Counted from the first letter of the stretch, positions 10,325 to 22,688 are shown. The stretch is 64,000 bases of DNA from Thermomonas sp. HDW16 (GCF_011302915.1 NZ_CP049872.1:2232001-2296000); one strand, 5' to 3'. The notes: generated from the letters alone by a model not told the origin. Translations and numbers: made by a program.

Positions 10325-11743
10325 TCAGGCGTCGTGTCCCTTCGCCAACAGGCTGTTGCGGCGCGCATACAGCAGATAAACCAGGATGCCGAACGCATTC
10401 CACAACAGGCACCACAACTGGGTCTTGGTCGGCAGGCTTGCGAACAGGTAGATGCAGCCCAGGATCGCCAGCGGCCCGATCAGCCAGGCCAGCGGCGCGC
10501 GGAACACGCGCGGACGATCCGGGTCGCGCTTGCGCAGCACCAGCATGCAGGACGCCACCGCGACGAACGCCACCAGCGTGCCGGCATTGGCCAGCGCGGC
10601 GATTTCATCGAGGCGTGCCACGCCGGCCAGCGATGCAGTGACGATCGCGGTGAACACGGTGATCGCCACCGGCGTGCCGCGTTTGCCGACTTTGGACAGG
10701 CCGCGCGGCAGCAGGCCGTCGCGCGACATCACGAAGAAGATGCGGCTCTGCCCGTAGAAGAACGCCAGCAGCACCGTCGGCAGCGCAACCACCGCCGCCG
10801 CCGCGACGATCTTCGCCGCCGCACCGTGGCCGAGCTCGCGCATGATCAGCGCCAGCGGTTCCGGGCTCTGGCCGAACACGGTGTAGCTCATCGCGCCGAC
10901 CGCGGCCAACGCCACCACCATGTAGATGAGGGTGCAGCCGATCATCGAACCGACGATGCCGATCGACAGGTCGCGCCCCGGGTTCTTGGTTTCCTCGGCC
11001 GCGGTGGAAATCGCATCGAACCCATAGAAGGCGAAGAAGATGATCGCCGCCGCCGCCATCACCCCGTGCTTGGTGCCATCCGCGCCGATGGATTCGGCAA
11101 AACCGAACGGCATGAACGGCTGCAGGTTGGATGCATCGAAAGCAGGCAGCGCGATCGCCACGAACACTGCCAGCGCGATCAGTTTCGCGCCCACCAGGAA
11201 GGCGTTGAGCGTAGCGCTCTCGCGGGTGCCGGCGATCAGCAAACCGGCCACGGCAAAGGTGATGAAGATCGCCGGCAGGTTGAGCACGCCGCCGGCATGC
11301 GGCCCCACCGTCAACGCGGTGGGCAGATGCACGCCAAGACCTTGCAGGAAGCCGACAAAGTAGCCCGACCAGCCGACTGCGACCGTGCTCACTACCAGCG
11401 TGTATTCCAGGATCAGGCTCCAGCCCACGATCCAGGCGATGGCTTCGCCGAGCACCGCATAGCTGTAGGTGTAGGCACTGCCGGCGGCCGGCATCATTGT
11501 CGCCATCTCGGCATAGGCCAGCGCCGCGCAGGCGCAGACGATGCCGGCGGCCAGGAACGAGAGCAGCACCGCCGGCCCCGCCAGGTTCGCGCCCACGCCG
11601 ATCAGCGTGTAGATGCCGGTGCCGACGATGGCGCCGATGCCTAGTGCGACCAAGTGCGGCCAGCTCAGTGTGGGCACCAGCCGCCGCCCTTCCTCGTGCA
11701 CGGTGACCTGGTCGATGTCCTTGCGCCGCAGCCATGCCTGCAT
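10325..11743 (-). CDS. APC-superfamily amino-acid permease
   Basis: 472 aa with about 12 membrane helices. The first helix carries the APC signature [22 protein letters not shown], the substrate-binding unwound segment, followed by [11 protein letters not shown] and later [16 protein letters not shown]. It resembles the cationic amino-acid transporter/YfnA group; the exact substrate cannot be read from sequence. The start at 11743 (MQAWLRR) is preceded by AGGGATC, and the longer open frame upstream is noncoding in character. It is 19 bases upstream of miaA on the same strand, so co-transcription is possible. Confidence 0.9.
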   Translation of the reverse strand: MQAWLRRKDIDQVTVHEEGRRLVPTLSWPHLVALGIGAIVGTGIYTLIGVGANLAGPAVLLSFLAAGIVCACAALAYAEMATMMPAAGSAYTYSYAVLGEAIAWIVGWSLILEYTLVVSTVAVGWSGYFVGFLQGLGVHLPTALTVGPHAGGVLNLPAIFITFAVAGLLIAGTRESATLNAFLVGAKLIALAVFVAIALPAFDASNLQPFMPFGFAESIGADGTKHGVMAAAAIIFFAFYGFDAISTAAEETKNPGRDLSIGIVGSMIGCTLIYMVVALAAVGAMSYTVFGQSPEPLALIMRELGHGAAAKIVAAAAVVALPTVLLAFFYGQSRIFFVMSRDGLLPRGLSKVGKRGTPVAITVFTAIVTASLAGVARLDEIAALANAGTLVAFVAVASCMLVLRKRDPDRPRVFRAPLAWLIGPLAILGCIYLFASLPTKTQLWCLLWNAFGILVYLLYARRNSLLAKGHDA

Positions 11744-11829
11744 GGGATCCCTGCATCGTCGGTTGGAATGCGCACAGTGTGGGCCATCGCCGCCGGCAAT
11801 GCGATGTGCGATGCAGCGCAGCGCCGACT

Positions 11830-12637
11830 TCAGCGCGAGTCGAGGTACTGCTTCAGCGCCTCGATCTCGGCATCGGTCAGCACCGAAAACCGATAGGCCG
11901 CGACTTCGCTCATGAAACCGGTCTTCGATTTTCCGCCAGTCGAGATCTCGCCGGTGCGCATCAAGCGCACGAATTGTTCCGGCGTGTAGGCCTTGGCGAC
12001 CACCAGCGAAGGCGTCGGATCGTCGGGCCCCCAACCGTTGAGGTCGCGGCCATGGCATTCCGAACAGGACGTCAGCGCCAGGTGCCGGCCCAGCGCCAGC
12101 GACTCGGTTGGCCGCGTCGGTGGCGGCCGGTTGCCGGGGTCGGGCTTGTCGTCATCCTCGTACGCGAAGGTGCCGTCCTTGATCTGCTGCAAGGTCGTCG
12201 GCGACACCACGCTCTCGGCCAAGCCGGGATTGTCTGCCGCAGGCAGGCCACGCAACCATGCGGTGATGTCCCGCACTTCATGCTCGGCTCAGGTGCTGGA
12301 ACATGTAGATGGGCATGCCGAACGCGCGGTGGCCGTCGTGGGTCTTGCCCTCGTGCAACAGCCGCACCAGGCCAGGGTCGTCGTACAGCGCGCGGCGCTG
12401 GGTGAGGTTGGGCGCCACGATCCTGTCACCCTGCGGGGTCTTGATATCCATGCCACCGCCCTTGCCGCCCTGCGAGTGGCAGCCGTCGCAACCCACTCGC
12501 CTGGCCACGCGCGCGCCCTCGATCGGATCGCCCTGCGGGGCTACTGCGACCTTGGCAACGGGCGCCTGTTGTTCGGGCGATGGCGATTTGCCGCAGGCGG
12601 CTAGCAGGAGCAGCGCGATCAAGCCCGTATTTCGCAT
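11830..12637 (-). pseudogene. Di-haem cytochrome c lipoprotein, frameshifted
   Basis: Two adjacent frames together encode one c-type cytochrome. The first part (12637-12278) has a lipoprotein signal (LLLLAAC), haem motif CDGCH and a GMPIYMFQHLS segment with likely Met ligand. It then runs into a stop. The second part (from about 12285 to 11830) starts EHEVRDITAWLRGLP in another frame and carries the second haem motif CSECH. Removing one base of the GG pair at 12286-12287 joins them as ...QHLSEHEVRDITAWL..., a 268-residue protein. As written the gene is broken: either a recent mutation or a sequencing error. A good GGGGGGAA ribosome binding site precedes 12637. Electron donor or acceptor is unknown. 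Confidence 0.8.
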
Positions 12638-12698
12638 CGTTCCCCCCGAATGCATCTGCCTCCCGGGGAAACGCGCCGAATCCGTGGGAGCGGCCAGC

Positions 12699-13592
12699 TC
12701 AGTCCTCAGGCCAGGCGATCGTCGGCTTTGTCTCGACGCGCGGCATCGGCACAGCCGCTACCGCATTCCAAACCTTCAACGCATCCACCGTAGCCGCCAC
12801 GTCGTGCACGCGCAGCAGCATCGCGCCACGTTGCGCGGCAATCAGGTGCGCGGCAACCGATCCGGAAATGCGTTCGCGCGGGTCGTCGCGGCCTGTCAGT
12901 TCGCCGATGGTTTTCTTGCGGGACAGACCGGCCAGCACCGGCACGCCGAGTTCGCTGAAGCGCTGCAATTGCGCCAGCAAGTGCAGGTTGTGTTGCGAGG
13001 TTTTCCCAAAGCCGAAGCCCGGATCGACCACGATCTGCTTCTTGGCGATGCCAGCCATTTCCGCTGCGAAAATCCGCTCGGCCAGAAAGCGATGCACCTC
13101 GCCCACCACATCATCGTAGTCGGGGTTCGCCTGCATGCTGCGCGGCTCACCTTGCATGTGCATCAGTACCACCGGTACGCGCAGCTCCGCCGCTGCATCC
13201 AGCGCGCCATCGCGGCGTAGTGCGTACACGTCATTGATCATGCCCACGCCGGCAGCGACTGCTGCACGCATCACGTCGGGTTTGCTGGTATCGATGCTGA
13301 TCGGGATCGAGACCTGCTTCACCAACGCCTCGATCACCGGGATCGTGCGCCGCAGTTCTTCTTCGATGGAAACGTCCTGCGCACCCGGCCGCGTCGATTC
13401 GCCGCCGATATCGAGGATCGCCGCACCTTCCTCCGCCAGCCTCAGGCCATGCGCGATGGCTGCATTGGCATCGAAATGATCGCCGCCATCGGAGAACGAA
13501 TCCGGCGTGGTGTTGACGATGCCCATCACCCGCGGCGCATCCAGCTTCAGGATGCGACCATTGCAGTCGAGGTGCAGGCTGGTATCGAACAT
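12699..13592 (-). CDS. folP: Dihydropteroate synthase
   Basis: 297 aa. It joins p-aminobenzoate and hydroxymethyl-dihydropterin pyrophosphate in folate synthesis and is the target of sulfonamides. The conserved MGIVNTTPDSFSDGG, GGESTRPGA and DPGFGFGKT segments are intact, as is the C-terminal RVHD. The start at 13592 (MFDTSLHLDCNG) is chosen over a 52-codon upstream extension that overlaps the ftsH terminator hairpin. It lies downstream of ftsH, the standard proteobacterial arrangement. Confidence 0.97.
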   Translation of the reverse strand: MFDTSLHLDCNGRILKLDAPRVMGIVNTTPDSFSDGGDHFDANAAIAHGLRLAEEGAAILDIGGESTRPGAQDVSIEEELRRTIPVIEALVKQVSIPISIDTSKPDVMRAAVAAGVGMINDVYALRRDGALDAAAELRVPVVLMHMQGEPRSMQANPDYDDVVGEVHRFLAERIFAAEMAGIAKKQIVVDPGFGFGKTSQHNLHLLAQLQRFSELGVPVLAGLSRKKTIGELTGRDDPRERISGSVAAHLIAAQRGAMLLRVHDVAATVDALKVWNAVAAVPMPRVETKPTIAWPED

Positions 13593-13609
13593 CGCATCGC
13601 CACCAATGA

Positions 13610-13637
13610 AAAAGGCCAGAGCGGACTCTGGCCTTTT
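13610..13637 (-). terminator. Rho-independent terminator after ftsH
   Basis: A 12-bp stem (AAAAGGCCAGAG/CTCTGGCCTTTT) with a 4-base CGGA loop and a T-rich minus-strand tail lies between the ftsH stop and the folP start. It ends 18 bases before the folP start, so folP may depend on readthrough or a short-range promoter. Confidence 0.8.
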
Positions 13638-13662
13638 CGCGGATCGACGGCAAGGCTGCCGA

Positions 13663-15564
<1,902 letters not shown>

Positions 15565-15580
15565 GTGAGCCTTCTGCTTC

Positions 15581-16243
15581 CTACTTCATGTGCGCAAGCT
15601 TGCCCTGTGCAAGCGCGTAGACCTCCGGCGACCGCTTGCGCGAGGCCGCCGGCTTGCGGATCACCACCTTGGCGTAACGCCGCCGCAGTTCCCGCACGTA
15701 TTCATCGAAACCGGTTCCCTGGAACAGCTTGATCAGGAACGTGCCACCGGTGCGGAGCTGGCCATCGGCGAAGTCCATGGCGAGTTCCGCCAGGTGCATC
15801 GCGCGCGGCTGGTCCACCGCATCCATTCCACTCTTATTGGGGGCCATGTCGGACAAGACAAGGTCGACCTTGTCGCCATCCAGCATGTCCAGCAGCTTGG
15901 ATAGGACGGCATCCTCCCTGAAGTCGCCATGAAGGAAGTCGACCCCGGCCAGCGAGGGCATCTCCAGGATGTCGCTGGCGATCATCCGGCCGCGCTTGGC
16001 GGTCTCCGGCAGGCTGCGCTCCATCTGGTCCAGCTCCTGCCGCACCCATTGCGACCAGCCGCCTGGGGCTGCGCCCAGGTCCACCACCACCATGCCCGGC
16101 TTGAGCAGGCGGTCGCGCTCCACCACTTCCTCCAGCTTGTAGGCCGCGCGCGAGCGCATGCCTTCCGCCTGCGCCTTCTTCACGTAGGGGTCGGAGAAAT
16201 GTTCCTTGAGCCAGCGCTGGCTGGATTTGCTGCGGGTCGCCAC
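15581..16243 (-). CDS. rlmE: 23S rRNA 2'-O-methyltransferase RlmE (FtsJ)
   Basis: 220 aa from a GTG start. It methylates the ribose of U2552 in the A-loop of 23S rRNA. The SAM motif [12 protein letters not shown] and the SDMAPNKSG segment are present, with the family N-terminus [19 protein letters not shown]. The frame stays open far upstream, antisense to yhbY, so the start is a judgement: GTG at 16243 gives the family N-terminus ([12 protein letters not shown]). Heads the rlmE-ftsH-folP run and is divergent from yhbY. Confidence 0.94.
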   Translation of the reverse strand: MATRSKSSQRWLKEHFSDPYVKKAQAEGMRSRAAYKLEEVVERDRLLKPGMVVVDLGAAPGGWSQWVRQELDQMERSLPETAKRGRMIASDILEMPSLAGVDFLHGDFREDAVLSKLLDMLDGDKVDLVLSDMAPNKSGMDAVDQPRAMHLAELAMDFADGQLRTGGTFLIKLFQGTGFDEYVRELRRRYAKVVIRKPAASRKRSPEVYALAQGKLAHMK

Positions 16244-16313
16244 GGCCGCGGAAGCCTGGGGGAATGGGTCGCCATGATACCCTGCCTGCTGTTCCCGTCC
16301 TTCTTCGTGCCGC

Positions 16314-16619
16314 ATGCCAGTCGACCTGACCAACGCCCAGATCCGCTTCCTGCGAGGGCAGGCCCATGACCTGAAGGCGATGCTGCAAGTCGGCGGCAAG
16401 GGCATCAGCGACGCACTGGCGGCCGAGGTCGATGGCGCGCTGGAGCACCACGAACTCATCAAGATCAAGGTGGCCGCGGACGACCGCGACACCCGCGACG
16501 CGATGATCGCCGAGCTGGCCGCACGCACCGACGCCGCGCTGGTGCAGCGCATCGGCCATACCGCCGTGCTGTACCGGCCGAGCAAGGACAAGCGGCACAT
16601 CGTGCTGCCGCGCGCTTAA
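16314..16619 (+). CDS. yhbY: YhbY, CRM-domain RNA-binding ribosome assembly factor
   Basis: 101 aa, a single CRM domain as in YhbY of other Proteobacteria: [20 protein letters not shown], then the GKGI loop resembling a GxxG RNA-binding turn, and a C-terminal VLYR. It associates with pre-50S particles. It is divergent from rlmE across 70 bases, the usual arrangement, which fits joint control of ribosome-maturation genes. Confidence 0.95.
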   Translation: MPVDLTNAQIRFLRGQAHDLKAMLQVGGKGISDALAAEVDGALEHHELIKIKVAADDRDTRDAMIAELAARTDAALVQRIGHTAVLYRPSKDKRHIVLPRA

Positions 16620-16639
16620 CCCATCTACCCTTCGGCGCG

Positions 16640-17011
16640 ATGCAGCTCAACCTCGAACGCCCGGATTACCTGTACTTCCTGCGCGGTGCCGACGGCAACG
16701 GCGCACTGGTCAACGATCGCCGCCTGCAACGCAGCTTCGTGATCGCTCCCAATGCGCTGGTCGAAGACTGGCCGGTGCACGATGCTGCTGCGATGGTGCC
16801 ATCCGACCTCGATGCCCTGCTCGCACTCGCGCCGGAGCTCCTCGTGCTCGGCACCGGCGCGCAACAACGCTTCCCGCCTGCCGTCGTGATGGCCGCCTGC
16901 CTGCAACGCGGGATCGGCATCGAAGTCATGACCAATGCTGCCGCAGCGCGCACCTATTCGGTATTGGCGGGCGAAGGGCGGCGAGTGGTCGCCGGATTCG
17001 TTTTCGCCTAA
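16640..17011 (+). CDS. Mth938-like (DUF498) domain protein
   Basis: 123 aa. The sequence matches the short Mth938/DUF498 fold (N-terminal YLYFLRGAD..., central LAPELLVLGTGAQQRFP, C-terminal MTNAAAARTYSVLAGEGRRVVAGFV). Its human relative NDUFAF3 helps complex I assembly; the bacterial role is not established. It follows yhbY by 20 bases on the same strand and its stop abuts the convergent nlpD-like gene, leaving a single base between them. Confidence 0.88.
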   Translation: MQLNLERPDYLYFLRGADGNGALVNDRRLQRSFVIAPNALVEDWPVHDAAAMVPSDLDALLALAPELLVLGTGAQQRFPPAVVMAACLQRGIGIEVMTNAAAARTYSVLAGEGRRVVAGFVFA

Positions 17012-17012
17012 C

Positions 17013-17798
17013 TCAGCGCCTCGGCAAATACTGCTGCGGATCCACCGGCTTGCCGTTGTAGCGGATCTCGAAATGCAGCATGTCGCGCGATGCGCCGCTG
17101 CGGCCCATCTCGGCGACCTGCTGTCCGGCCTTCACCACCTGACCTTCGTTGACCAGTCGCGCGCGATTGTGGCCATACGCGGACAGCCATTGGTCGTTGT
17201 GCTTGATGATCACCAGCTCGCCGTAACCGACCAGGCCGGAACCCGAATACACCACCACGCCATCCGCGGCGGCACGCACGGGCTGTCCACTCTTGCCGCC
17301 GATATCAATGCCCTGGCGAGTGGGATCGCCACCGGCATAGGTCTCGATCACGCCGCCATCCACCGGCCAACGCCAGCTGATGTTGCTGGTGGCGGGAATG
17401 ACGACGGGTACCGGTTTCGATACGGACGGCGTTGCCGGCTTCGACGATGGCGTGGCCGGACGCGTCGCGGCAACACTCCCTTGTCCACCCGGATACAGGC
17501 GCAAGCGCTGGCCGGGATGGATGATGTAGGGGGGCGGGATGTCGTTCCACAGCGCCAGGTCGAGCGCGGTCAGGCCATTTTCAGTGGCGATCCGATACAC
17601 GCTTTGCCCACGCTGCACGATGGCAGTGGCGCCGTATTTCGGCTGCGACACGCGGATCGGACGCTCGCCTGCTGGCACGCGCGTGTTGCGCGAATGCGAA
17701 CCGGATTCACGGGTGACGTGGCTGCGACCACAAGCGGCCAGCAGGGCGAAGATGCAACAGGCGATGAGGAGTCGATGCGTGCGCATGTGCCGCATCAT
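17013..17798 (-). CDS. nlpD: NlpD-like lipoprotein with LysM and degenerate LytM/M23 domain
   Basis: 261 aa. Lipoprotein signal with lipobox LLAAC (Cys about residue 20), a LysM peptidoglycan-binding module around residues 55-105 (VQRGQSVYRIATENGL...) and a C-terminal LytM domain (about 145-257). The first zinc-ligand His of active M23 enzymes is replaced (RQGIDIGG) and the HxH motif is LHF, so it should be non-catalytic and act as an amidase activator in daughter-cell separation, like NlpD/EnvC. The first ATG (17798) overlaps the yqaA stop as ATGA; ATG 17786 is an alternative. In enterics rpoS follows nlpD; here there is none. Confidence 0.88.
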   Translation of the reverse strand: MMRHMRTHRLLIACCIFALLAACGRSHVTRESGSHSRNTRVPAGERPIRVSQPKYGATAIVQRGQSVYRIATENGLTALDLALWNDIPPPYIIHPGQRLRLYPGGQGSVAATRPATPSSKPATPSVSKPVPVVIPATSNISWRWPVDGGVIETYAGGDPTRQGIDIGGKSGQPVRAAADGVVVYSGSGLVGYGELVIIKHNDQWLSAYGHNRARLVNEGQVVKAGQQVAEMGRSGASRDMLHFEIRYNGKPVDPQQYLPRR

Positions 17799-18409
17799 GC
17801 CCCATGCCCCCGCAACAGGAGCCAACCGACCGCAACGGCCATCAACACCAGCACGCTCCAGCCGATGGGTTCGATGTATTTGTGCAGGGTGCGTTCGGCG
17901 CGCTCGCCGCCGATGCGGATGGCCAGCGCCACCAGGTACAGACGCTTGCCGCGGCCGACCAGCATGCTGGCCATGAACGGCAGCATCGGCACGCCCACGA
18001 TCCCGCTGGACCAGGTGAAGACCTTCATCGGGATCGGCGAGAACCCGGCCAGGACCAGGAACCAGAACACCGCCCATGGCGATTCGATACTCTTCGCGCG
18101 AACCACTTCGATGCCGTGCTCGATCGACGCCAGCATGCCCAGCTTGCCCAACAAGGGTTGCACCGCCTGCCACGCGTAATGCCCCAGGTAATAGCCGATC
18201 ACCGCACCGCACATCGCAGCAGCCAGGCTGATCGTGGCGAACCAGAACCCGCGTTTGGGTTGGGCCAGGCACATCGGTGCCAGCATCACTTCCGGCGGGA
18301 TGGGGAAGAAGATCGCCTCGATGAAACTGAGGAACGCCAACAGCCAGGTGGCATTGCGATGCCGCGCCCATCGCAGGGTGCGCTCATACATCGGCCCGAA
18401 GAGCTTCAT
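17795..18409 (-). CDS. YqaA-family (DedA-like) membrane protein
   Basis: 204 aa with about five hydrophobic segments. The [16 protein letters not shown] motif and later [15 protein letters not shown] correspond to the paired re-entrant loops of the DedA/VTT superfamily, implicated in lipid-carrier or phospholipid flipping. It is coupled by ATGA overlaps to pcm upstream and nlpD downstream. The exact substrate of the YqaA branch is not known. Confidence 0.9.
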   Translation of the reverse strand: MKLFGPMYERTLRWARHRNATWLLAFLSFIEAIFFPIPPEVMLAPMCLAQPKRGFWFATISLAAAMCGAVIGYYLGHYAWQAVQPLLGKLGMLASIEHGIEVVRAKSIESPWAVFWFLVLAGFSPIPMKVFTWSSGIVGVPMLPFMASMLVGRGKRLYLVALAIRIGGERAERTLHKYIEPIGWSVLVLMAVAVGWLLLRGHGA

Positions 18410-19086
18410 TGATCGGTCATCCCCGACAGCAAGGGCACGAACACCACCGGCCCGAGATCCTGTTGTTCGATATTTCCATCCGCACTCTTGCGCAGGCGCA
18501 GCAGCGACTGCCCATTGGCACCTCCGACCGGCGCGACCAACGTGCCGCCGGGCGCGAGTTGCGCGGTCAGCGCCTCCACCAATGCCGGCGCGGCAGCGGT
18601 GACGATGATGCCGTCGAACGGTCCTTCCTCCGGCCAACCGATGCGGCCATCGTCATGCTTGCTGCGTACGTGCAGGCCAAGCGAACGGAAGCGCTTGCGC
18701 GCGTTGCGCAGCAAGTCGCCGATGCGTTCGACGGTGAACACTTCAAGGCCCAACGCCGCGAGCACCGCGCCCTGGTAGCCGGAGCCGGTGCCGATTTCCA
18801 GCACCGTCTTCGGCGAGGTTTCCAGCAGCGCCTCGGTCATCTTCGCCACCACCCACGGCTGCGAAATGGTCTGTCCATGGCCGATCGGCAGCGCGGTGTC
18901 TTCGTAGGCACGTGTCGCCAACGCTTCATCGACGAACTGATGGCGCGGCACCGTGCGGATCGCATTGAGTACGCGTTCGTCGACGATGCCGTTGCCGCGC
19001 AAGCGCTCGATCAGCCGGTCGCGCACGCGCTGGCTGGTCATGCCCATGCCGACATCGGCGGGCTGCAGGCGCAGGCGCGAGATCAC
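18406..19086 (-). CDS. pcm: Protein-L-isoaspartate O-methyltransferase
   Basis: 226 aa. It methylates isoaspartyl residues to repair aged proteins. The SAM motif [16 protein letters not shown] and the family segment [22 protein letters not shown] are intact. The start is GTG at 19086: it overlaps the surE stop as GTGA and gives the family N-terminus ([26 protein letters not shown]). Conserved surE-pcm order. Confidence 0.96.
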   Translation of the reverse strand: MISRLRLQPADVGMGMTSQRVRDRLIERLRGNGIVDERVLNAIRTVPRHQFVDEALATRAYEDTALPIGHGQTISQPWVVAKMTEALLETSPKTVLEIGTGSGYQGAVLAALGLEVFTVERIGDLLRNARKRFRSLGLHVRSKHDDGRIGWPEEGPFDGIIVTAAAPALVEALTAQLAPGGTLVAPVGGANGQSLLRLRKSADGNIEQQDLGPVVFVPLLSGMTDQ

Positions 19087-19862
19087 GCCTTGTGCTCCAG
19101 CGTTTCGGCCAAGCCACCCACCCAGCTCGCCACCTGTTCCAGCGCCTGGTAACGGGTGAGGTCGACGTGGATCGGGGTGATCGCGATATGCCCGCTGCGC
19201 ACGGCGTTGAAATCGGTGCCGGGGCCGGCATCGGCCTCGGGGCCGGCGGCGCCGATCCACCACCATTGGCGGCCGCGTGGATCCTGCTGCGGGACGCAGG
19301 CTTCGGCGCGATGCCGATGGCCGAGGCGGCTGGTTTCGAAGCCGCGGATCTCGCTCCACGGCAGGTCCGGCACGTTGACGTTGAGGATGGTGTCGGCCGG
19401 CAGCGGATCGGTGCGCAAGCGTTCGACAATCTCCACCGCCGCGCGTGCCGCGGTTTCGTAGTGCAGGCCCTTGTGGTCGGCGGTGACCAATGACATCGCC
19501 ACCGCCGGCAGGCCCAGGAAGCGGCCTTCCATCGCTGCGGCGACGGTGCCCGAATAGATCACGTCATCGCCGAGGTTGGCGGTGTTGTTGATGCCGGAGA
19601 CCACGATGTCCGGCTCGATCTCCAGCATGCCGGTGATCGCCACGTGCACGCAGTCGGTGGGCGTGCCGTAGACCTTCCACGTATGTTCGTCGAGTTGCAC
19701 CACCCGGATCGGCGCATCCAGCGTCAGCGAATTGCTGGCGCCGCTGCGGTCGCGGTCCGGCGCGACCACCAGCACCTCATGGCCTGCTTCGCGCAGGCCC
19801 TTGGCCAAGGCCTTGATGCCGGGGGCGTCGACGCCGTCGTCGTTGCTGACCAGAACCCGCAT
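19083..19862 (-). CDS. surE: 5'/3'-nucleotidase SurE
   Basis: 259 aa. The N-terminal metal-binding NDDG (Asn7, Asp8, Asp9, Gly10) and [10 protein letters not shown] are intact. SurE removes phosphate from nucleoside monophosphates under stress and is typically paired with pcm. The start at 19862 gives [15 protein letters not shown], the family N-terminus; a longer frame runs to 20132 but is antisense to the smr gene. First gene of the surE-pcm-yqaA-nlpD unit. Confidence 0.96.
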   Translation of the reverse strand: MRVLVSNDDGVDAPGIKALAKGLREAGHEVLVVAPDRDRSGASNSLTLDAPIRVVQLDEHTWKVYGTPTDCVHVAITGMLEIEPDIVVSGINNTANLGDDVIYSGTVAAAMEGRFLGLPAVAMSLVTADHKGLHYETAARAAVEIVERLRTDPLPADTILNVNVPDLPWSEIRGFETSRLGHRHRAEACVPQQDPRGRQWWWIGAAGPEADAGPGTDFNAVRSGHIAITPIHVDLTRYQALEQVASWVGGLAETLEHKA

Positions 19863-20087
19863 CGTTACATCCTGTCCACGGCGGGCATCGAAACATTCTG
19901 CATGCGGCGATGATACCGGAAGGCCGCTGCGATACCCTGCACCAGTGCGAAAACCCCCCCGCCCGACGACGAACTGGACGATGCCGCGCTGTTCCGCGAG
20001 GCGATCGGCGCTGATCGCGGCAAGGTACGCGCCCTGCCCGCCGCGCCACCGCCACCTGCCGCACCGAAACCCAGGCCCTCGGCCAAG

Positions 20088-20498
20088 ATGGCCCGCCGCG
20101 ACGAAGATGCCGCCAGCAACGAATTCAAGCATGCGGTGATCGCCGCACTGGAAGCCGGCGACGTGCTCAGTTATCGCCGCGACGAGGTCTCGCCGCTGCT
20201 ATTGAAACGCCTGGCGCGCGGCGAGTACTCGGCGCAGGAGGAACTGGACCTGCATGGCCTGCCCGCGCAGGCCGCCGAATCGCTGCTGCGGGAATTCCTG
20301 CGCGACTGTCGCGCGCACGGCGTCGGCTGCGTGCGCATCGTGCATGGGAAGGGGCGGAACTCGGAAGAACGCCTGCCGGTGCTGAAGAACCTGGTGGATC
20401 GCGTGCTGCGGCATCGCGCCGACGTGCTGGCCTTTCATTCGCCGCCGACGGCGCAAGGCGGCACCGGCGCTGTGCTGGTCTTGCTGGAAAAACGCTAG
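20088..20498 (+). CDS. Smr-domain protein (N-terminus probably incomplete)
   Basis: 136 aa from the only in-frame ATG. The Smr domain has the conserved ELDLHG and VRIVHGKGR motifs and ends [11 protein letters not shown]; Smr proteins are endonuclease-like or RNA-binding. Conserved-looking sequence ([15 protein letters not shown]) continues upstream in the same frame to about 19950 without a start codon. A GTG at 19945 would connect if the seven-C run at 19954-19960 had one more C. So the gene is either shifted by one base or uses a shorter start. It is convergent with truD; the two stop codons share the palindrome CTAG. Confidence 0.8.
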   Translation: MARRDEDAASNEFKHAVIAALEAGDVLSYRRDEVSPLLLKRLARGEYSAQEELDLHGLPAQAAESLLREFLRDCRAHGVGCVRIVHGKGRNSEERLPVLKNLVDRVLRHRADVLAFHSPPTAQGGTGAVLVLLEKR

Positions 20499-21526
20499 GA
20501 CGAGGCGGCGTCGGTGATGTCGCCCAGCTCGCGCAAGACCACGGTCGCATAGCATCCGGGCGGCAGCGAAAAACCCAGTTCCAGTGCGCCGTCGTCCAGC
20601 CAACGCCACGCCAAGTCCTGTGGCCGTAGCCGCAATGCACGACGCTCCTGTTTCAGTCCCGCGCGTTCCAGTCCGCCACGCAGGCGCGTTGCGCTATCGC
20701 CCTGCATCGCAGCCAGCTCGACCTCACGCGCAGCATCGACGCTGCGCAACTCGCCTTCGCCCCACAGCGGACCGCTCGGGTGGATGTCGAACGCGGCCAG
20801 CCGCGCCTGCAGTTCATCGGTGAAGGCTTCAGGCCCGAACACACTGCGGCTGCCGTCGAGCATCCACACCTCGCCATCGAGTGCGGCGTTCCAGCTGCCA
20901 GCTTCGACGCGCGCGGCCAGCACACGATTGAACAATTCCGAACGCGCGGCCGACAACAACATTGTGCGTTCCTCGCGCTTGACCCGGCGGCCGGCGAACA
21001 TCGCCACCGCCTGCTGCACGTTGTTGCCGCCGCGCCCGAAGCGCTGCTCGCCGAAGTAGTTCGGCACGCCGCCCACGGCAATTTCCTGCAGTCGTGTTTC
21101 GATGGCGGCACGCTCGCCCTCGACTTCACGCAGCAGCAACACGAAGCGATTGCCGGCCAACGCACCACGCGGCAGCTTGCGCGCATGCCAGGCATGCTCG
21201 AGTACGCGCAGTTCGTCGGACTGCAATGCGTCGATATCCGGCGCGATCTTCTTCGGCAACCACACCGTGAAGCGCTGCCGCGTCACTGCATGGCGATCCT
21301 TCAGTCCGGCATAGCCGATCGCCGATTCGTCCACACCGGCCCACTCAGCGATGCGCTTCGCAGCGAACGCGGTGTTCATGCCGCGCTTCTCGACCGTCAG
21401 CAGCAGGTGCTCACCCGCGCCGCTGGCGTCGAAACCCGACAGTTCCTCGACGAAAAAATCCTCCGGCGTACTGCGCATGCGCGCGGCCAGCACCGGCGCG
21501 CCGTGGGCGCGCGCAAGCTCGGTCAC
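20495..21526 (-). CDS. truD: tRNA pseudouridine(13) synthase TruD
   Basis: 343 aa. It isomerises U13 of tRNA-Glu. Family motifs [18 protein letters not shown] and [11 protein letters not shown] (with the catalytic Asp) are visible. The start is GTG at 21526, overlapping the ispF stop as GTGA; the upstream continuation is antisense-like. Last gene of the pyrG-to-truD operon, a common Xanthomonadaceae order (ispD-ispF-truD-surE region). Confidence 0.95.
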   Translation of the reverse strand: MTELARAHGAPVLAARMRSTPEDFFVEELSGFDASGAGEHLLLTVEKRGMNTAFAAKRIAEWAGVDESAIGYAGLKDRHAVTRQRFTVWLPKKIAPDIDALQSDELRVLEHAWHARKLPRGALAGNRFVLLLREVEGERAAIETRLQEIAVGGVPNYFGEQRFGRGGNNVQQAVAMFAGRRVKREERTMLLSAARSELFNRVLAARVEAGSWNAALDGEVWMLDGSRSVFGPEAFTDELQARLAAFDIHPSGPLWGEGELRSVDAAREVELAAMQGDSATRLRGGLERAGLKQERRALRLRPQDLAWRWLDDGALELGFSLPPGCYATVVLRELGDITDAASS

Positions 21527-22002
21527 AGGCGCACCAGCAGGCAGATCGCCTGTGCGGCAATGCCTTCGCCGCGACCGGTAAAGCCCAGCGTTTCGGTGGT
21601 GGTGGCTTTCACGCTGACCGCATCCACATCGATGCCGAGGTCGGAAGACATCGCTTCGCGCATCGCCTGTGCGTGCGGGCCGACTTTCGGCCGTTCGCAG
21701 ATCACGGTGATGTCGCAATTGCCGACCCGCCAGCCGCGCTCGCGGATCAAGCTGTCGCAATGGCGCAGGAACGCACGGCTGTCGGCGCCTTTCCAGCGCT
21801 CATCAGTAGGCGGAAAATGCCTGCCGATATCGCCCAGCGCCAGCGCACCGAGGATGGCATCGCACAGCGCATGCAGGACCACGTCGCCATCGCTGTGCGC
21901 CAGCACGCCAAATGCATGCGGCACGCGCACGCCGCCGAGCATCACATGGTCGCCATCGCCGAACGCGTGCACGTCGAAACCCTGACCGATGCGGATGTCC
22001 AT
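21523..22002 (-). CDS. ispF: 2-C-methyl-D-erythritol 2,4-cyclodiphosphate synthase
   Basis: 159 aa. It is the MEP-pathway cyclase. Zinc ligands in GFDVHAF (Asp10, His12) and the [13 protein letters not shown] motif are intact, and the C-terminal [19 protein letters not shown] is typical. The ATG overlaps the ispD TAA by one base, and its own stop overlaps the truD GTG. Neighbouring ispD supplies the previous pathway enzyme but one. Confidence 0.97.
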   Translation of the reverse strand: MDIRIGQGFDVHAFGDGDHVMLGGVRVPHAFGVLAHSDGDVVLHALCDAILGALALGDIGRHFPPTDERWKGADSRAFLRHCDSLIRERGWRVGNCDITVICERPKVGPHAQAMREAMSSDLGIDVDAVSVKATTTETLGFTGRGEGIAAQAICLLVRL

Positions 22003-22688
22003 TACTTCGTCCTCGCCAGCAGGAATTCCGCCAGCGCCAGGTCGGCGGGCGTGGTGACTTTCAGATTGTCCTCGCGGCCTTCGACCAGCGCGGGATGCAG
22101 GCCAAGGCGTTCGACCGCCATCGCTTCGTCGGTGACGATGACGCCATCGACTTTCGCGCGTTCCAGCGCGCGGCGCAGCACGCCGCGACGGAAGGCCTGC
22201 GGGGTCAGCGCGCGCCACAGGTTCGCGCGCGACTCGGTCGCGACGATGCGCACTTCCTCGTCCGCGCGCTTGAGCGTGTCGCGCACCGGCGCGGCGAGGA
22301 TTGCGCCGTCGGCGCAGGCATTGGCGACATCGACCAGGTTGTCGATATCGCCTGCACACAGGTTCGGACGCGCGGCGTCGTGCACCAGCAGCAGCTCGTC
22401 GTCGGCGACGCCATCGGGCAAAGCCTGCAATGCCGCGAACACGGAATCGGCGCGCTCGCCGCCACCGATGCAGGTCACGATCGGCTTGCCATGCAATGAC
22501 GTCCAACCCGGCCACAGCGGATCGCCTGCGGCCAGCGCGACCACCACGCCATCGATGGCCGGATGCGACAGCAGCGTATCCAGCGCATGTTCGATGAGTG
22601 GTTTTCCGGCAGCGTGCAGGTATTGCTTGGGCACCTCGCCGCCGAAGCGACGGCCGCTGCCGGCGGCGGGCAGCAGCGCCCAGGTCAT
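22002..22688 (-). CDS. ispD: 2-C-methyl-D-erythritol 4-phosphate cytidylyltransferase
   Basis: 228 aa. It forms CDP-methylerythritol in the MEP isoprenoid pathway. The nucleotide-binding N-terminus [17 protein letters not shown], the [10 protein letters not shown] motif and TDEAMAVE are intact. The start at 22688 overlaps the ftsB stop as ATGA, giving the standard ftsB-ispD-ispF coupling. Confidence 0.97.
   Translation of the reverse strand: MTWALLPAAGSGRRFGGEVPKQYLHAAGKPLIEHALDTLLSHPAIDGVVVALAAGDPLWPGWTSLHGKPIVTCIGGGERADSVFAALQALPDGVADDELLLVHDAARPNLCAGDIDNLVDVANACADGAILAAPVRDTLKRADEEVRIVATESRANLWRALTPQAFRRGVLRRALERAKVDGVIVTDEAMAVERLGLHPALVEGREDNLKVTTPADLALAEFLLARTK

Noticed and set aside
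11830..12655. Two independent cytochrome genes
   Set aside because: The first frame ends inside the cytochrome domain and the second begins mid-domain without signal peptide; joining them by one base gives a continuous protein.
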